From: an uncultured Clostridia bacterium
GTDB taxonomy: Bacteria; Bacillota; Clostridia; Christensenellales; Pumilibacteraceae
Assembly (NCBI GenBank): GCA_934277845.1
Contig: CAKQVV010000002.1
Coordinates: 1 to 58,919, forward strand
Direction: 5' to 3'
DNA: 58,919 nucleotides
Shown here: positions 32,956 to 40,538 of the stretch, in pieces
Layout of the letters: each line of letters begins with the position of its first letter
Numbering within the stretch: position 1 is the stretch's first letter
Made by a program: the position numbers and the translations under genes
Notes under the pieces: generated by a model
What the model saw: only the letters and a program-made list of their open reading frames with translations
Databases searched by the model: none
What the model was told of the DNA's origin: nothing

Positions 32956-33375
32956 ATGAACATCGCGCTTATCGCACACGACAAGAAAAAGAACGATATG
33001 ATTTCGCTGGCGATCAGATACAAAGACGTGCTGAAAAAACACACGCTTTTCGCGACCGGCACTACCGGCACGCTCGTCATGGGCGAAACGGGACTGAATA
33101 TTATCCGCATGAAAAGCGGTCCGCTTGGCGGCGATCAGCAAATCGGCGCGATGATCGCGGCGAACGAACTCGACCTCGTGATATTCCTGCGCGATCCTCT
33201 CACCGCTCAGCCGCACGAGCCGGACGTGTCCGCTCTTCTGCGCCTTTGCGACGTACAGAATATTCCGCTCGCAACCAACATGGCGAGTTCTACCGTGATG
33301 CTGACGGCGGTAGACCGCGGCGAACTCGACTGGAGAATGTCGGTAAACCCGCTTTACGCCGATAAAAAAGACTGA
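32956..33375 (+). CDS. mgsA: Methylglyoxal synthase
   Basis: 139 residues. IALIAHDKKKNDM, the phosphate-binding GTTGTLV, GPLGGDQQIGAMI with the catalytic Asp region, FLRDPLTAQPHEPDV and NIPLATNMASS all match MgsA. Converts dihydroxyacetone phosphate to methylglyoxal and phosphate, relieving sugar-phosphate overload. Its place after two sugar-hydrolase genes fits that role. AAGGAG RBS. Confidence 0.96.
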   Translation: MNIALIAHDKKKNDMISLAIRYKDVLKKHTLFATGTTGTLVMGETGLNIIRMKSGPLGGDQQIGAMIAANELDLVIFLRDPLTAQPHEPDVSALLRLCDVQNIPLATNMASSTVMLTAVDRGELDWRMSVNPLYADKKD

Positions 33376-33496
33376 AACCGCGGCAAAACGTCGAACGAAA
33401 CCCGATTTGCGGCGCAGATCAAACAAAAGTATCGCCGAAAGACAAGTCCTTTCCGAAAAAAATTTGCGTTTTTTATAAAAATTTCGCGTTTTTTAT

Positions 33497-33525
33497 TTGA
33501 CAAAATTCTCGCTATTTGATATTAT
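33497..33525 (+). promoter_or_regulatory. Promoter of the tRNA-Ala/tRNA-Ile unit
   Basis: TTGACA (33497-33502), 17-bp spacer, TATTAT (33520-33525), about 23 nt before tRNA-Ala, preceded by an A/T-rich UP-like stretch. Confidence 0.85.
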
Positions 33526-33548
33526 GTATAGGCTGTCGGTTCAGTCGT

Positions 33549-33624
33549 GGGGGTATAGCTCAGCTGGTAGAGCACCTGCCCTGCAAGCAGGGGGTCAACG
33601 GTTCGAACCCGTTTACCTCCACCA
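33549..33624 (+). tRNA. tRNA-Ala(TGC), with C33
   Basis: 76 nt with CCA encoded. All four stems pair fully, including the G3:U70 wobble that AlaRS requires. Anticodon arm CCTGC-CCTGCAA-GCAGG gives anticodon TGC at 34-36. Position 33, nearly always U, is C here. Confidence 0.96.
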
Positions 33625-33677
33625 CGATTCTCCTTCCGTTTTCAGACGGACCGGGAAACGATGATCGACAGCGTTAT

Positions 33678-33754
33678 AGGAGTGTAGCTCAGCCGGTTAG
33701 AGCACCACCCTGATAAGGTGGGGGTCGGTGGTTCGAGTCCACTCACTCCTACCA
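33678..33754 (+). tRNA. tRNA-Ile(GAT)
   Basis: 77 nt, CCA encoded. Acceptor AGGAGTG pairs with CACTCCT; anticodon arm CCACC-CTGATAA-GGTGG, anticodon GAT with normal U33. Follows tRNA-Ala by 53 nt; the Ala-Ile pair usually found in rRNA operons is here free of rRNA. Confidence 0.97.
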
Positions 33755-33779
33755 AACCCCGATGCGTTCGGGGTTTTTT
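33755..33779 (+). terminator. Terminator of the tRNA unit
   Basis: AACCCCGA / TCGGGGTT, 8-bp stem, 5-nt loop, then T6. Directly follows tRNA-Ile. Confidence 0.92.
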
Positions 33780-33815
33780 CTTTTGCCTTTTGAAAATAAA
33801 ATAAAGATAAATACT

Positions 33816-33889
33816 TGTTCCATGTCGGGGATTCCACGTCGCAACGCTATTGCCATACTGTGGCAATAGCGTTGCTCCTCTGAATGACG
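33816..33889 (-). repeat. Constant-flank/variable-core hairpin repeat, copy D
   Basis: GTTCCATG..GGGGATTCCACG, perfect 15-bp stem GCAACGCTATTGCCA (33841-33855) / TGGCAATAGCGTTGC (33861-33875) with loop TACTG, then CTCTGAATGACG. Forms an inverted pair with copy E around a central TTTTAAAATTGAACG. Confidence 0.9.
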
Positions 33890-33949
33890 TGGTAAAAGTT
33901 CGGCTTCGCATTACATTTTAAAATTGAACGAGAATCACACGTTTTTAAC

Positions 33950-34026
33950 CGTCATTCAGAGAGAAAAAGGCAATTGCCCTACTTTTTCGGGGCAATTGCC
34001 TTTTTCTCGTGGAATCCCATACTATG
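33950..34026 (+). repeat. Constant-flank/variable-core hairpin repeat, copy E
   Basis: CGTCATTCAGA, perfect 19-bp stem (33961-33979 / 33990-34008), CGTGGAATCCCATACTATGAGAG. The stem ends in A5/T5 tracts and lies 33 bp beyond the ABC exporter stop, so it could terminate that operon. Confidence 0.9.
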
Positions 34027-34058
34027 AGAGTCGTATTATCCTATTAAATTATCCTATC

Positions 34059-35873
34059 TTACTCGAACTGGCTGTTGTAAAGCGACGCGTAGGCACCGCC
34101 CTTTGCCAGCAATTCGGTGTGACTTCCCTGTTCGATCACGGTGCCGTGATCCATAAACAGGATACTGTCGGCGTCGCGGATCGTGGACAGACGGTGCGCG
34201 ATGACAAACGAGGTTCTGCCGCTCATGAGCGACGACATTGCCTTGCCGATTTCCGCTTCGGTACGCGTGTCGACGCTGGAAGTGGCTTCGTCGAGGATCA
34301 GCACGGGCGGATCGCAAAGAAACACCCTGGCGATCGTGAGAAGCTGGCGTTGTCCCACCGAAATGTTTGCCGCGTCGCCCGCGAGAACGGTGTCATAGCC
34401 GTGCGGCATGGATTTGATAAAGTCGTGGATTCTTGCCATTTTCGCCGCGTTTTCAATCTCTTCGCGCGTGGCGTTTTCCTTGCCGTAGGCGATGTTTTCG
34501 GCAATGGTGCCGTCAAACAACCAAGTATCCTGCAAGACCATGCCGAAATTGCCGCGAAGCGTCTTTCTCGTAAGGTCGGTAGTCGGAATACCGTCAAGCG
34601 TAATTCTGCCGCCGTTCACTTCGTAAAACCGCATGAGAAGATTGACGAGCGTGGTTTTGCCCGCGCCGGTCGCGCCGACGATCGCTATCTTTTGTCCCTG
34701 CATCGCCGTGAAATCTATGTTTTTCATCAACAGGTTGCCGGGCGTATAACCGAAACCGACGTTCTCGAACGCGATGATGCCCTTTGCCCTGTCGAGCGCG
34801 ACCGGACAAGCCGCGTCTGGGACTTCTTCCGTTTCGTCCAGAAACTCGAACGTTCTTTCCGCCGACGCGAACGCCGATTGCAGCGAGTTGATCATGTACG
34901 AAGCCTGCGTGAGCGGCTCGGCGCACATGCCCATGTACTGGAAATACGCCTGAAGTCCGCCGATAGTCATGCCGCCGTTCAACATCGCCCGGCACCCGAT
35001 GAGAAGTATCACGGCCTGGGACAGACGCGACAAAAACCTGATGCCGGGGTTGACGCTGTTGGTGAGAAAATCGGCTTTTTCGTTGGCGATCGCAACCTCG
35101 TCGACGGCTTCGTTCATCTTCGCCGCGCTCGCCGCCTCGTTGTTATACGCGCGGATAACGTTGCGCCCCGTGTAGTATTCTTCGGCAAGTCCCGTCAGCA
35201 CCGCGACTTTTTCCTGCCTTACGGCGGAGAGTTCGAGATTTTTGCCGGCGACTATTATGGTAACGACGAAACTGATCACGGTGAACGCGATGAAAATGAG
35301 CGTCAGTTGCCGGCTGAAATAGAACATGAACGCGAACGCGCCGATGATCGTGCCTATCGACGAAATGAAACGGAGCAGTCCGGTCTGCAACGTCTCGGAT
35401 ATCTTGTCGAGGTCGCTCGTCACTCTCGAAAGTATTTCGCCCGGCTTGTTGCCGTCAAAGAATTTCAAGGGCAGTTTGTGAATCTTTTCGCCGATCCGGT
35501 TTCTCAGCGTCAGTATCAGCGTTTCGGCGACGTTCGCCATCAGAAACGACTGGATAAACGTGAAGGCGATGAGCAACGCATACATCACCGTAATTACCGT
35601 GAGTTGAAGTCCGAGCGGATCCCACGCAATCGCAAACTTCTCGTCCGCGTCGACATAGTTTTTTACCGCTTCGACCATCGAATCGATCACGCCCGCACTG
35701 TAATAAGGCGTAAGGATATTGAGCGCGGTAGTGACTATTACGCACGCAATAACGAGTATCAGGCGCAATCTCTGGTTTTTAAGTTGTCCGAAAAGTCTTT
35801 TTGCCGTCCTCAGCGCGTGTTTCGGCGCGTCTTTTTCCGCGGCGGCAACTTTTTTCTTTTCTTTCTTGCTCAT
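34059..35873 (-). CDS. ABC exporter subunit with canonical Walker B (half-transporter 2)
   Basis: 604 residues: six transmembrane segments (about 40-330) then a nucleotide-binding domain. Walker A GATGAGKTT, Walker B LILDEATSSVD with catalytic Glu, H-loop HRLS; its signature motif is altered (ISVGQRQ in place of LSGGQ). With the neighbour, which has a normal signature but an Asp for the catalytic Glu, it forms one proper and one degenerate ATP site, the asymmetry known from TM287/288 and BmrCD. Start overlaps the neighbour's stop (ATGA). Likely drug, peptide or lipid exporter. Confidence 0.94.
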   Translation of the reverse strand: MSKKEKKKVAAAEKDAPKHALRTAKRLFGQLKNQRLRLILVIACVIVTTALNILTPYYSAGVIDSMVEAVKNYVDADEKFAIAWDPLGLQLTVITVMYALLIAFTFIQSFLMANVAETLILTLRNRIGEKIHKLPLKFFDGNKPGEILSRVTSDLDKISETLQTGLLRFISSIGTIIGAFAFMFYFSRQLTLIFIAFTVISFVVTIIVAGKNLELSAVRQEKVAVLTGLAEEYYTGRNVIRAYNNEAASAAKMNEAVDEVAIANEKADFLTNSVNPGIRFLSRLSQAVILLIGCRAMLNGGMTIGGLQAYFQYMGMCAEPLTQASYMINSLQSAFASAERTFEFLDETEEVPDAACPVALDRAKGIIAFENVGFGYTPGNLLMKNIDFTAMQGQKIAIVGATGAGKTTLVNLLMRFYEVNGGRITLDGIPTTDLTRKTLRGNFGMVLQDTWLFDGTIAENIAYGKENATREEIENAAKMARIHDFIKSMPHGYDTVLAGDAANISVGQRQLLTIARVFLCDPPVLILDEATSSVDTRTEAEIGKAMSSLMSGRTSFVIAHRLSTIRDADSILFMDHGTVIEQGSHTELLAKGGAYASLYNSQFE

Positions 35874-37600
35874 CTCTGCTCCACCTCCTTTGTCTGGGAT
35901 TCGTAAATTTCGGCGTACACCGCGCAGTTTTTCAGAAGTTCCTCGTGCTTGCCTTTCCCCGCCGGCTTGCCGCCGTCGAGCACGATGATCTCGTCGGCGT
36001 GACGGATCGAACTGATTCTCTGCGCGATTATCACCATCGCCTTGTCGCTCTTCTCTTTTAGCAGCGCTTTTCTGAGTTCGGCGTCGGTCCTAAAGTCGAG
36101 CGCGGAAAAACTGTCGTCGAATATGTAAAGCTGCGGATCTTTCACGATTGCGCGGGCGATAGACAGTCTTTGCTTTTGTCCGCCCGAGAAGTTCGTACCG
36201 CCCTGAGCAACGAACGAATTAAGTCCGTCCGGCAGCGCGCGCACGAAATCTCCCGCCTGCGCCACGTCCAGCGCGTGCATGAGTTCTTCGTCCGTGGCGT
36301 CCTTTTTGCCGTAACGCAGGTTGTCGGCTATGGTGCCGCTGAAAAGCCATGCTTTTTGCTGGACGTAGGACACGTTGTCGCGAAGTTGCGATTGCGGCAT
36401 GTCGCGCACGTCCGTGCCGCCCAGCGTAATGCGCCCGTTTGTTACGTCGTTGAACCGCAGCATCAGCGACGCAACGGTCGATTTGCCGCTGCCGGTGCCG
36501 CCGATTATTGCGGTCACTGCGCCTTTTTTGCAAACGAAGTTCAGGTTTTCGAGCGCGTTCTCGTCGGAATCGGCATAACGGAACGACACGTTCTCGAACG
36601 TCATCACTTCGTCGGCGTCGGCAAGTTCGACCGGCGTTTCGGTCTTGTCCGCGATTTGCGGTCTGAACGAAAGCACTTCGTTCAGCCTTCTCGCGCACTC
36701 CGACGCGCGCGGTATCGACAAAATGACGAACTGCGCCATGTACACGCTGAACATCGCCATGATCGCGTATTCGATAATCGCCGTAATGTTGCCCACTCCG
36801 TACGCTCCCGCGGCGATCCTGCCGCCGGCGATCCAGTAGATGACCACGACGAAAAGATTGATCACGAGATTAACCAGTCCGTCAAGCCCCGCGAACATTT
36901 TATTCGCTTTGACAGAAGTCGTCTTATACTCGGCGAACGCCGAATTCAGCCTTTCGGTTTCGCGTTCCTGTTTGTTGAATGCGCGGACGACGCGCACTCC
37001 CGTGACGTTTTCGAGCAGCACGGTGCTCATTCCGTCCAGCAGTTTTTGCAACTTCCTGAAAAGCGGCGACGCGCCTTTTAATATAAGCAACGCGACGATA
37101 ACGATGATTGCCAGCGCGCCCAGCAGTATCAGTCCCGCCATAAGATCCTGACGGAACGTGAGCACGACCGCCGCGACGAAAACGACGGGCACGGGCAACA
37201 TCATCTGGAAAATACCGACGACCGCGAACTGAATATTCGCGATGTCGGAAACGGTACGCGTGGTCATAGACGCGGTGCCGAACGTCTGAAAATCGTACAC
37301 GGACAGATCGAGCGTCTTTTCGTAGATCGCCTTGCGTATATCCGCGCCGACTTTTGCCGACAATCTCGCGCACACCCAGCCGCCGATAATCGCGCCGACC
37401 ACCGCGATAAGCGCGGCAACGCCCATTTTTATCGCCGTCAGTACCAGTTCGTCAAGCGTCGCTCCCGCCGCGCCGCCGTTCATCATATCCGCCGCAAACG
37501 TGGGAATCAGCATCATTCCCACCATGTCGGCAGCCATCAACAGCGTTGCGGCTATACATAACCCTGTATGCGGTTTCAAAAACCGTAAAATCAATTTCAT
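35870..37600 (-). CDS. ABC exporter subunit with degenerate Walker B (half-transporter 1)
   Basis: 576 residues: six transmembrane segments then the ATPase domain with Walker A GGTGSGKSTV, canonical signature FSGGQKQRLS, and Walker B YIFDDSFSALD where Asp replaces the catalytic Glu. H-loop QRIS in place of HR. Partner of the gene at 34059-35873; heterodimeric exporter of the multidrug type. Preceded by a MarR regulator gene 64 bp upstream on the same strand. Confidence 0.94.
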   Translation of the reverse strand: MKLILRFLKPHTGLCIAATLLMAADMVGMMLIPTFAADMMNGGAAGATLDELVLTAIKMGVAALIAVVGAIIGGWVCARLSAKVGADIRKAIYEKTLDLSVYDFQTFGTASMTTRTVSDIANIQFAVVGIFQMMLPVPVVFVAAVVLTFRQDLMAGLILLGALAIIVIVALLILKGASPLFRKLQKLLDGMSTVLLENVTGVRVVRAFNKQERETERLNSAFAEYKTTSVKANKMFAGLDGLVNLVINLFVVVIYWIAGGRIAAGAYGVGNITAIIEYAIMAMFSVYMAQFVILSIPRASECARRLNEVLSFRPQIADKTETPVELADADEVMTFENVSFRYADSDENALENLNFVCKKGAVTAIIGGTGSGKSTVASLMLRFNDVTNGRITLGGTDVRDMPQSQLRDNVSYVQQKAWLFSGTIADNLRYGKKDATDEELMHALDVAQAGDFVRALPDGLNSFVAQGGTNFSGGQKQRLSIARAIVKDPQLYIFDDSFSALDFRTDAELRKALLKEKSDKAMVIIAQRISSIRHADEIIVLDGGKPAGKGKHEELLKNCAVYAEIYESQTKEVEQR

Positions 37601-37664
37601 AAGTTAAAATATTCTCCTTGCAGTAACTTGGCGGTAATCTTCTTTATATAATATAAGCCGAATC

Positions 37665-38108
37665 TCAGGATTCGCCCACGAACTCTTTCAGCACTTTCAG
37701 CTGGCGTTTCGTCAGTTCCAGCAACTGCGCCTGCTCGTCGGGCGTGAGCGCGGAAAACGAAGCGTTTTCAGCCTGCATGACCGGCTCGACGAGTTCGGCG
37801 GCGGTCTTCTCTCCCTCGGGAGTGAGCCGTATATGTTTTTTTCTGCGGTTATCGCCGTCCACGCACAATGCGATAATACCCTCTTTTTCCATCTGTTTAA
37901 GACATGTATTGATAGTCTGAAGCGGTACGCCCCACATATCGCAAACGTCCGATTGCGTAATACCGCCGTCCTCGACGTACACCGAATACATTATCTGAAA
38001 CCGCGACTCGGGCACGCCCTTTTTCGCCGCGTACTTTCTGTATATACTGCTCCACTCTTTTTCCGTGCGGTAATATGCCGCCTGCAACGGTAAATACTCT
38101 GTTTTCAT
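37665..38108 (-). CDS. MarR-family repressor of the ABC exporter operon
   Basis: 147 residues. Winged helix: GGITQSDVCDMWGVPLQTINTCLKQMEKEGII (recognition helix) and wing VDGDNRRKKHIRLTPEGEK. First gene of the operon with the two ABC genes, an arrangement typical of drug-responsive autoregulated exporters. Two matching 12-bp inverted repeats, one within its promoter and one at the RBS, are its probable operators. RBS CGGAGG. Confidence 0.94.
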   Translation of the reverse strand: MKTEYLPLQAAYYRTEKEWSSIYRKYAAKKGVPESRFQIMYSVYVEDGGITQSDVCDMWGVPLQTINTCLKQMEKEGIIALCVDGDNRRKKHIRLTPEGEKTAAELVEPVMQAENASFSALTPDEQAQLLELTKRQLKVLKEFVGES

Positions 38109-38117
38109 TGTGCACCC

Positions 38118-38129
38118 TCCGAAATCGGA
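38118..38129. promoter_or_regulatory. Probable MarR operator 2 (at the RBS)
   Basis: TCCGAAATCGGA on the plus strand, with TCCGA/TCGGA arms. Overlaps the ribosome binding site of marR; centre 31 bp from operator 1, about three helical turns. Confidence 0.7.
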
Positions 38130-38141
38130 CTATTGAACAAG

Positions 38142-38170
38142 ATTATACTCCGATTTCGGATAAATGTCAA
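38142..38170 (-). promoter_or_regulatory. Promoter of the marR-ABC operon
   Basis: Minus strand TTGACA (38165-38170), 17-bp spacer, TATAAT (38142-38147). Confidence 0.88.
38149..38160. promoter_or_regulatory. Probable MarR operator 1 (between -35 and -10)
   Basis: TCCGATTTCGGA on the plus strand, exact reverse complement of operator 2. Lies within the promoter spacer, a classical repressor position. Confidence 0.75.
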
Positions 38171-38264
38171 ACGTCTGAACCGCAAAATGCGTAAAAAAAT
38201 ATTCGGTTGCGGTTTTTTCTCATAAAAAACAAAGTCGGCGGCGACGGGCAAAAGCGGTAAGTAA

Positions 38265-38293
38265 TTGACCTTTTCGGTTTTCCGTGATATACT
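38265..38293 (+). promoter_or_regulatory. Promoter of the Dabb-ybaK-rqcP-ispDF operon
   Basis: TTGACC (38265-38270), 17-bp spacer, TATACT (38288-38293); RBS GAGGTG before the ATG at 38318. Confidence 0.78.
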
Positions 38294-38317
38294 TATAAAA
38301 AACCGAGGTGAACCGAA

Positions 38318-38602
38318 ATGGTAAAACATATAGTAATGTGGAAATTCCTGCCCGGAAAAGAGAAAGAAGCGCGCGAATTTTTGGATAAACTCGCCGGGCT
38401 TTACGGGCAGATCGAGGTTTTGAGGTCGGTCGAAGTCGCGGCGAACGAAGCGGCGGGCAACGATTGCGACGCGGTGCTTACGGCGACTTTCGACAATTAC
38501 GAGGACCTGAACGCGTACAAGAACGATCCGCGCCACATTGCGGTTTCGTCGCTGTGCAAGTCCATTCGCGCCGAGCGTCACGCGGTCGATTACGAGTTTT
38601 AA
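38318..38602 (+). CDS. Dabb (stress-responsive A/B barrel) domain protein
   Basis: 94 residues, a single alpha-beta barrel half: MVKHIVMWKF at the start, VLTATFDNYEDLNAYKNDPRH in the second half, and the usual ending RHAVDYEF. Dabb proteins form dimers; biochemical role mostly unknown. First gene of a four-gene plus-strand operon. Confidence 0.9.
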   Translation: MVKHIVMWKFLPGKEKEAREFLDKLAGLYGQIEVLRSVEVAANEAAGNDCDAVLTATFDNYEDLNAYKNDPRHIAVSSLCKSIRAERHAVDYEF

Positions 38603-38645
38603 GCCCGGCTGCGGACGGCTTAAACGCACTTTCCGGAGTGAAAAT

Positions 38646-39134
38646 ATGAAAGAAGAAAAGACCAACGTCCTGCGCGTGCTGGACAAATCGAAGATCAGTT
38701 ACGTCGTGCATTCCTTCGAGGTCGATCCCGAAAACTACGTCGGCATCGACGAAGAGTCCGCGCCCGTCAAGGTGGGACTGCCGGCCGAGCGCGTGTACAA
38801 GACGATAGTGACAAAAGGCAAAAGCGGCGAACATTACGTTTTCATGCTGCCGGTAAACCGCGAACTCGACCTGAAAAAGTGCGCGGCTGCCGTGGGCGAA
38901 AAGAACGTCGAGCCGCTGCACCTTAAAGAACTGTTGCCCGCGACGGGATATATTCGCGGCGGTTGCTCCCCTATCGGCATGAAAAAGAAGTTCCGCACGA
39001 CCGCGTATTTCGGGATCGCCGAGCAGCCTACCGTCGTGTACAGCGCAGGCCGCCCGGGACTGATGACGGAAACTTCGCCCGCGGACCTTATCAAAGCCGC
39101 CGACGTTAAACTTGCCGACATAATAAAGGATTGA
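38646..39134 (+). CDS. ybaK: YbaK/EbsC-type Cys-tRNA(Pro) deacylase
   Basis: 162 residues from the ATG at 38646 (CGGAG 8 nt upstream); the longer frame overlapping the Dabb gene is not protein-like. YbaK fold: ERVYKTIVTKGKSGEHYVF with the conserved Lys, and GYIRGGCSPIGMKKKFRT, the family signature GGxSPxG. Hydrolyses Cys mischarged on tRNA-Pro by ProRS. Fits the genome's archaeal-type ProRS, which lacks the INS editing domain. Confidence 0.93.
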   Translation: MKEEKTNVLRVLDKSKISYVVHSFEVDPENYVGIDEESAPVKVGLPAERVYKTIVTKGKSGEHYVFMLPVNRELDLKKCAAAVGEKNVEPLHLKELLPATGYIRGGCSPIGMKKKFRTTAYFGIAEQPTVVYSAGRPGLMTETSPADLIKAADVKLADIIKD

Positions 39135-39136
39135 CG

Positions 39137-39379
39137 ATGAGATTAGACAAATTTTTGAAAGTATCGAGAATATTAAAACGGCGCACGGTCGCGGCGGAAG
39201 CGGCTTCGAGCGGAAAAGTCCGGGTGAACGGCAGAGAGGCAAAGCCGGGCACCAAACTTAAAATCGGCGACGAAGTGTCGATCGAGTTCGGCTCGTCTAC
39301 TTTGCGTTTCCGCGTGCTGGATCTCAACGAAAAAGCGAGCAAAGCCGAAGCGGGGTTGATGTATGAAATCATTGCCTGA
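39137..39379 (+). CDS. rqcP: S4-domain RNA-binding protein RqcP (YabO-like)
   Basis: 80 residues starting MRLDKFLKVSRILKRRTVA, the typical S4 fold of RqcP/Hsp15-like proteins, with GKVRVNGREAKPGTKLKIGD. In Bacillota, RqcP works with RqcH on stalled 50S subunits to add alanine tails. ATG lies 2 bp after the ybaK stop. Ends inside ispDF (17-bp overlap). Confidence 0.92.
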   Translation: MRLDKFLKVSRILKRRTVAAEAASSGKVRVNGREAKPGTKLKIGDEVSIEFGSSTLRFRVLDLNEKASKAEAGLMYEIIA

Positions 39380-40472
39380 AATCACGGCGATATTGCTTTG
39401 CGCCGGCAGCGGCACCCGGGCGCAACTGGGTTATAACAAGGTTTTGCACGGACTGTCCGACACCACGGTAGCGGCGAGAACGGCGGAAAAATTCGCGCGG
39501 TTCGATCGCCTTATCGTCGTTTGCACGGCAGCCGACGAGCCGGCGATGCGCGGACTTATCCGCCACCCGAACGCGGAGTTCGTGACGGGCGGTTCCACGC
39601 GCACCGAAAGCGTGCGTAACGCGCTGAAACACGTCGGCAGCACCGATATAGTTATTATTCACGACGGAGCGCGACCGTTCGTGACGGGCGAAGTTATCGA
39701 CGACAGCGTACAAAGCGCGATAAAAACCGGCAGCGGCATCGCCGCGATCAGGTCCGTGAACGCGCTGAAAATACTGAAAGACGGCAAGCTCGTGCCTCTT
39801 AACCGGGATTCGGCGTTCGTGATCCAGACGCCGCAGTCGTTCCGCTTTTCCGAGATCCGTGACGCGTATTCCAAAATCGCGGGCAATTACGCCGACGACA
39901 GCGAAGTATATTCTCTCGCGGGTTACGACTGCACTCTCTCGAAAGGCGATCCGTCAAACGTAAAACTCACGTCCTACCGCGATTTCGCGGGGCTTAACGA
40001 CGCGTACAGAATAGGTTTCGGGTTCGACGTGCACCGGCTGGAAGAAGGCAGAAAACTGGTGCTGTGCGGCGTGACCGTGCCTTACGAAAAAGGCTTGCTC
40101 GGTCACTCCGACGCGGACGCGCCCGTTCATGCCGTGATGGACGCGATACTTTCGGCGGCAGGATTGCCCGACATAGGCGTACTCTTCCCCGACACCGATC
40201 CGGCGTTTGAGGGCGCGGACAGCATCGGACTGCTGCGCGAAGTCGTGCGCCGCGCGTCGGGATTCGAGATAATCAACGTTTCGGTGTGCATAATCGCCGA
40301 AAAACCGAAACTCGCTTCGTTCGTGCCCGCCATGCGCGAAACTCTGGCAAACGCGCTGGGCATCGACAAAGTTAACGTCAACGTTTCCGCTACCACTACC
40401 GAAAAACTGGGCGTGACGGGCGAAGGCAAAGGCATCGCCGCCGCCTCGGACGTACTGCTTAAAATAAGATAA
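39363..40472 (+). CDS. ispDF: Bifunctional IspD-IspF enzyme of the MEP pathway
   Basis: 369 residues. Residues 1-212 are IspD (AILLCAGSGTRAQLGYNK; IIHDGARPFV), CDP-ME synthesis from MEP and CTP. Residues 215-369 are IspF (GFGFDVHRLEEG; LLGHSDADAPVHAVMDA; VNVSATTTEKLGVTGEGKG), cyclising CDP-ME2P to MEcPP, with zinc ligands in DVH and H of GHSDAD. Fusion of the two non-consecutive steps is known in several bacteria. Last gene of its operon. Confidence 0.97.
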   Translation: MKSLPEITAILLCAGSGTRAQLGYNKVLHGLSDTTVAARTAEKFARFDRLIVVCTAADEPAMRGLIRHPNAEFVTGGSTRTESVRNALKHVGSTDIVIIHDGARPFVTGEVIDDSVQSAIKTGSGIAAIRSVNALKILKDGKLVPLNRDSAFVIQTPQSFRFSEIRDAYSKIAGNYADDSEVYSLAGYDCTLSKGDPSNVKLTSYRDFAGLNDAYRIGFGFDVHRLEEGRKLVLCGVTVPYEKGLLGHSDADAPVHAVMDAILSAAGLPDIGVLFPDTDPAFEGADSIGLLREVVRRASGFEIINVSVCIIAEKPKLASFVPAMRETLANALGIDKVNVNVSATTTEKLGVTGEGKGIAAASDVLLKIR

Positions 40473-40504
40473 AATCGCGGAAAACCGCCGGAAAACCATA
40501 AACG

Positions 40505-40536
40505 AAAAACGCTCTTGTTTATAAAGAGCGTTTTTT
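40505..40536. terminator. Bidirectional terminator between ispDF and gerC
   Basis: Perfect 12-bp stem AAAAACGCTCTT (40505-40516) / AAGAGCGTTTTT (40524-40535), 7-nt loop, T6 on one side and A5 on the other. Serves both convergent operons; the gerC stop at 40539 almost touches it. Confidence 0.93.
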
Positions 40537-40538
40537 GG

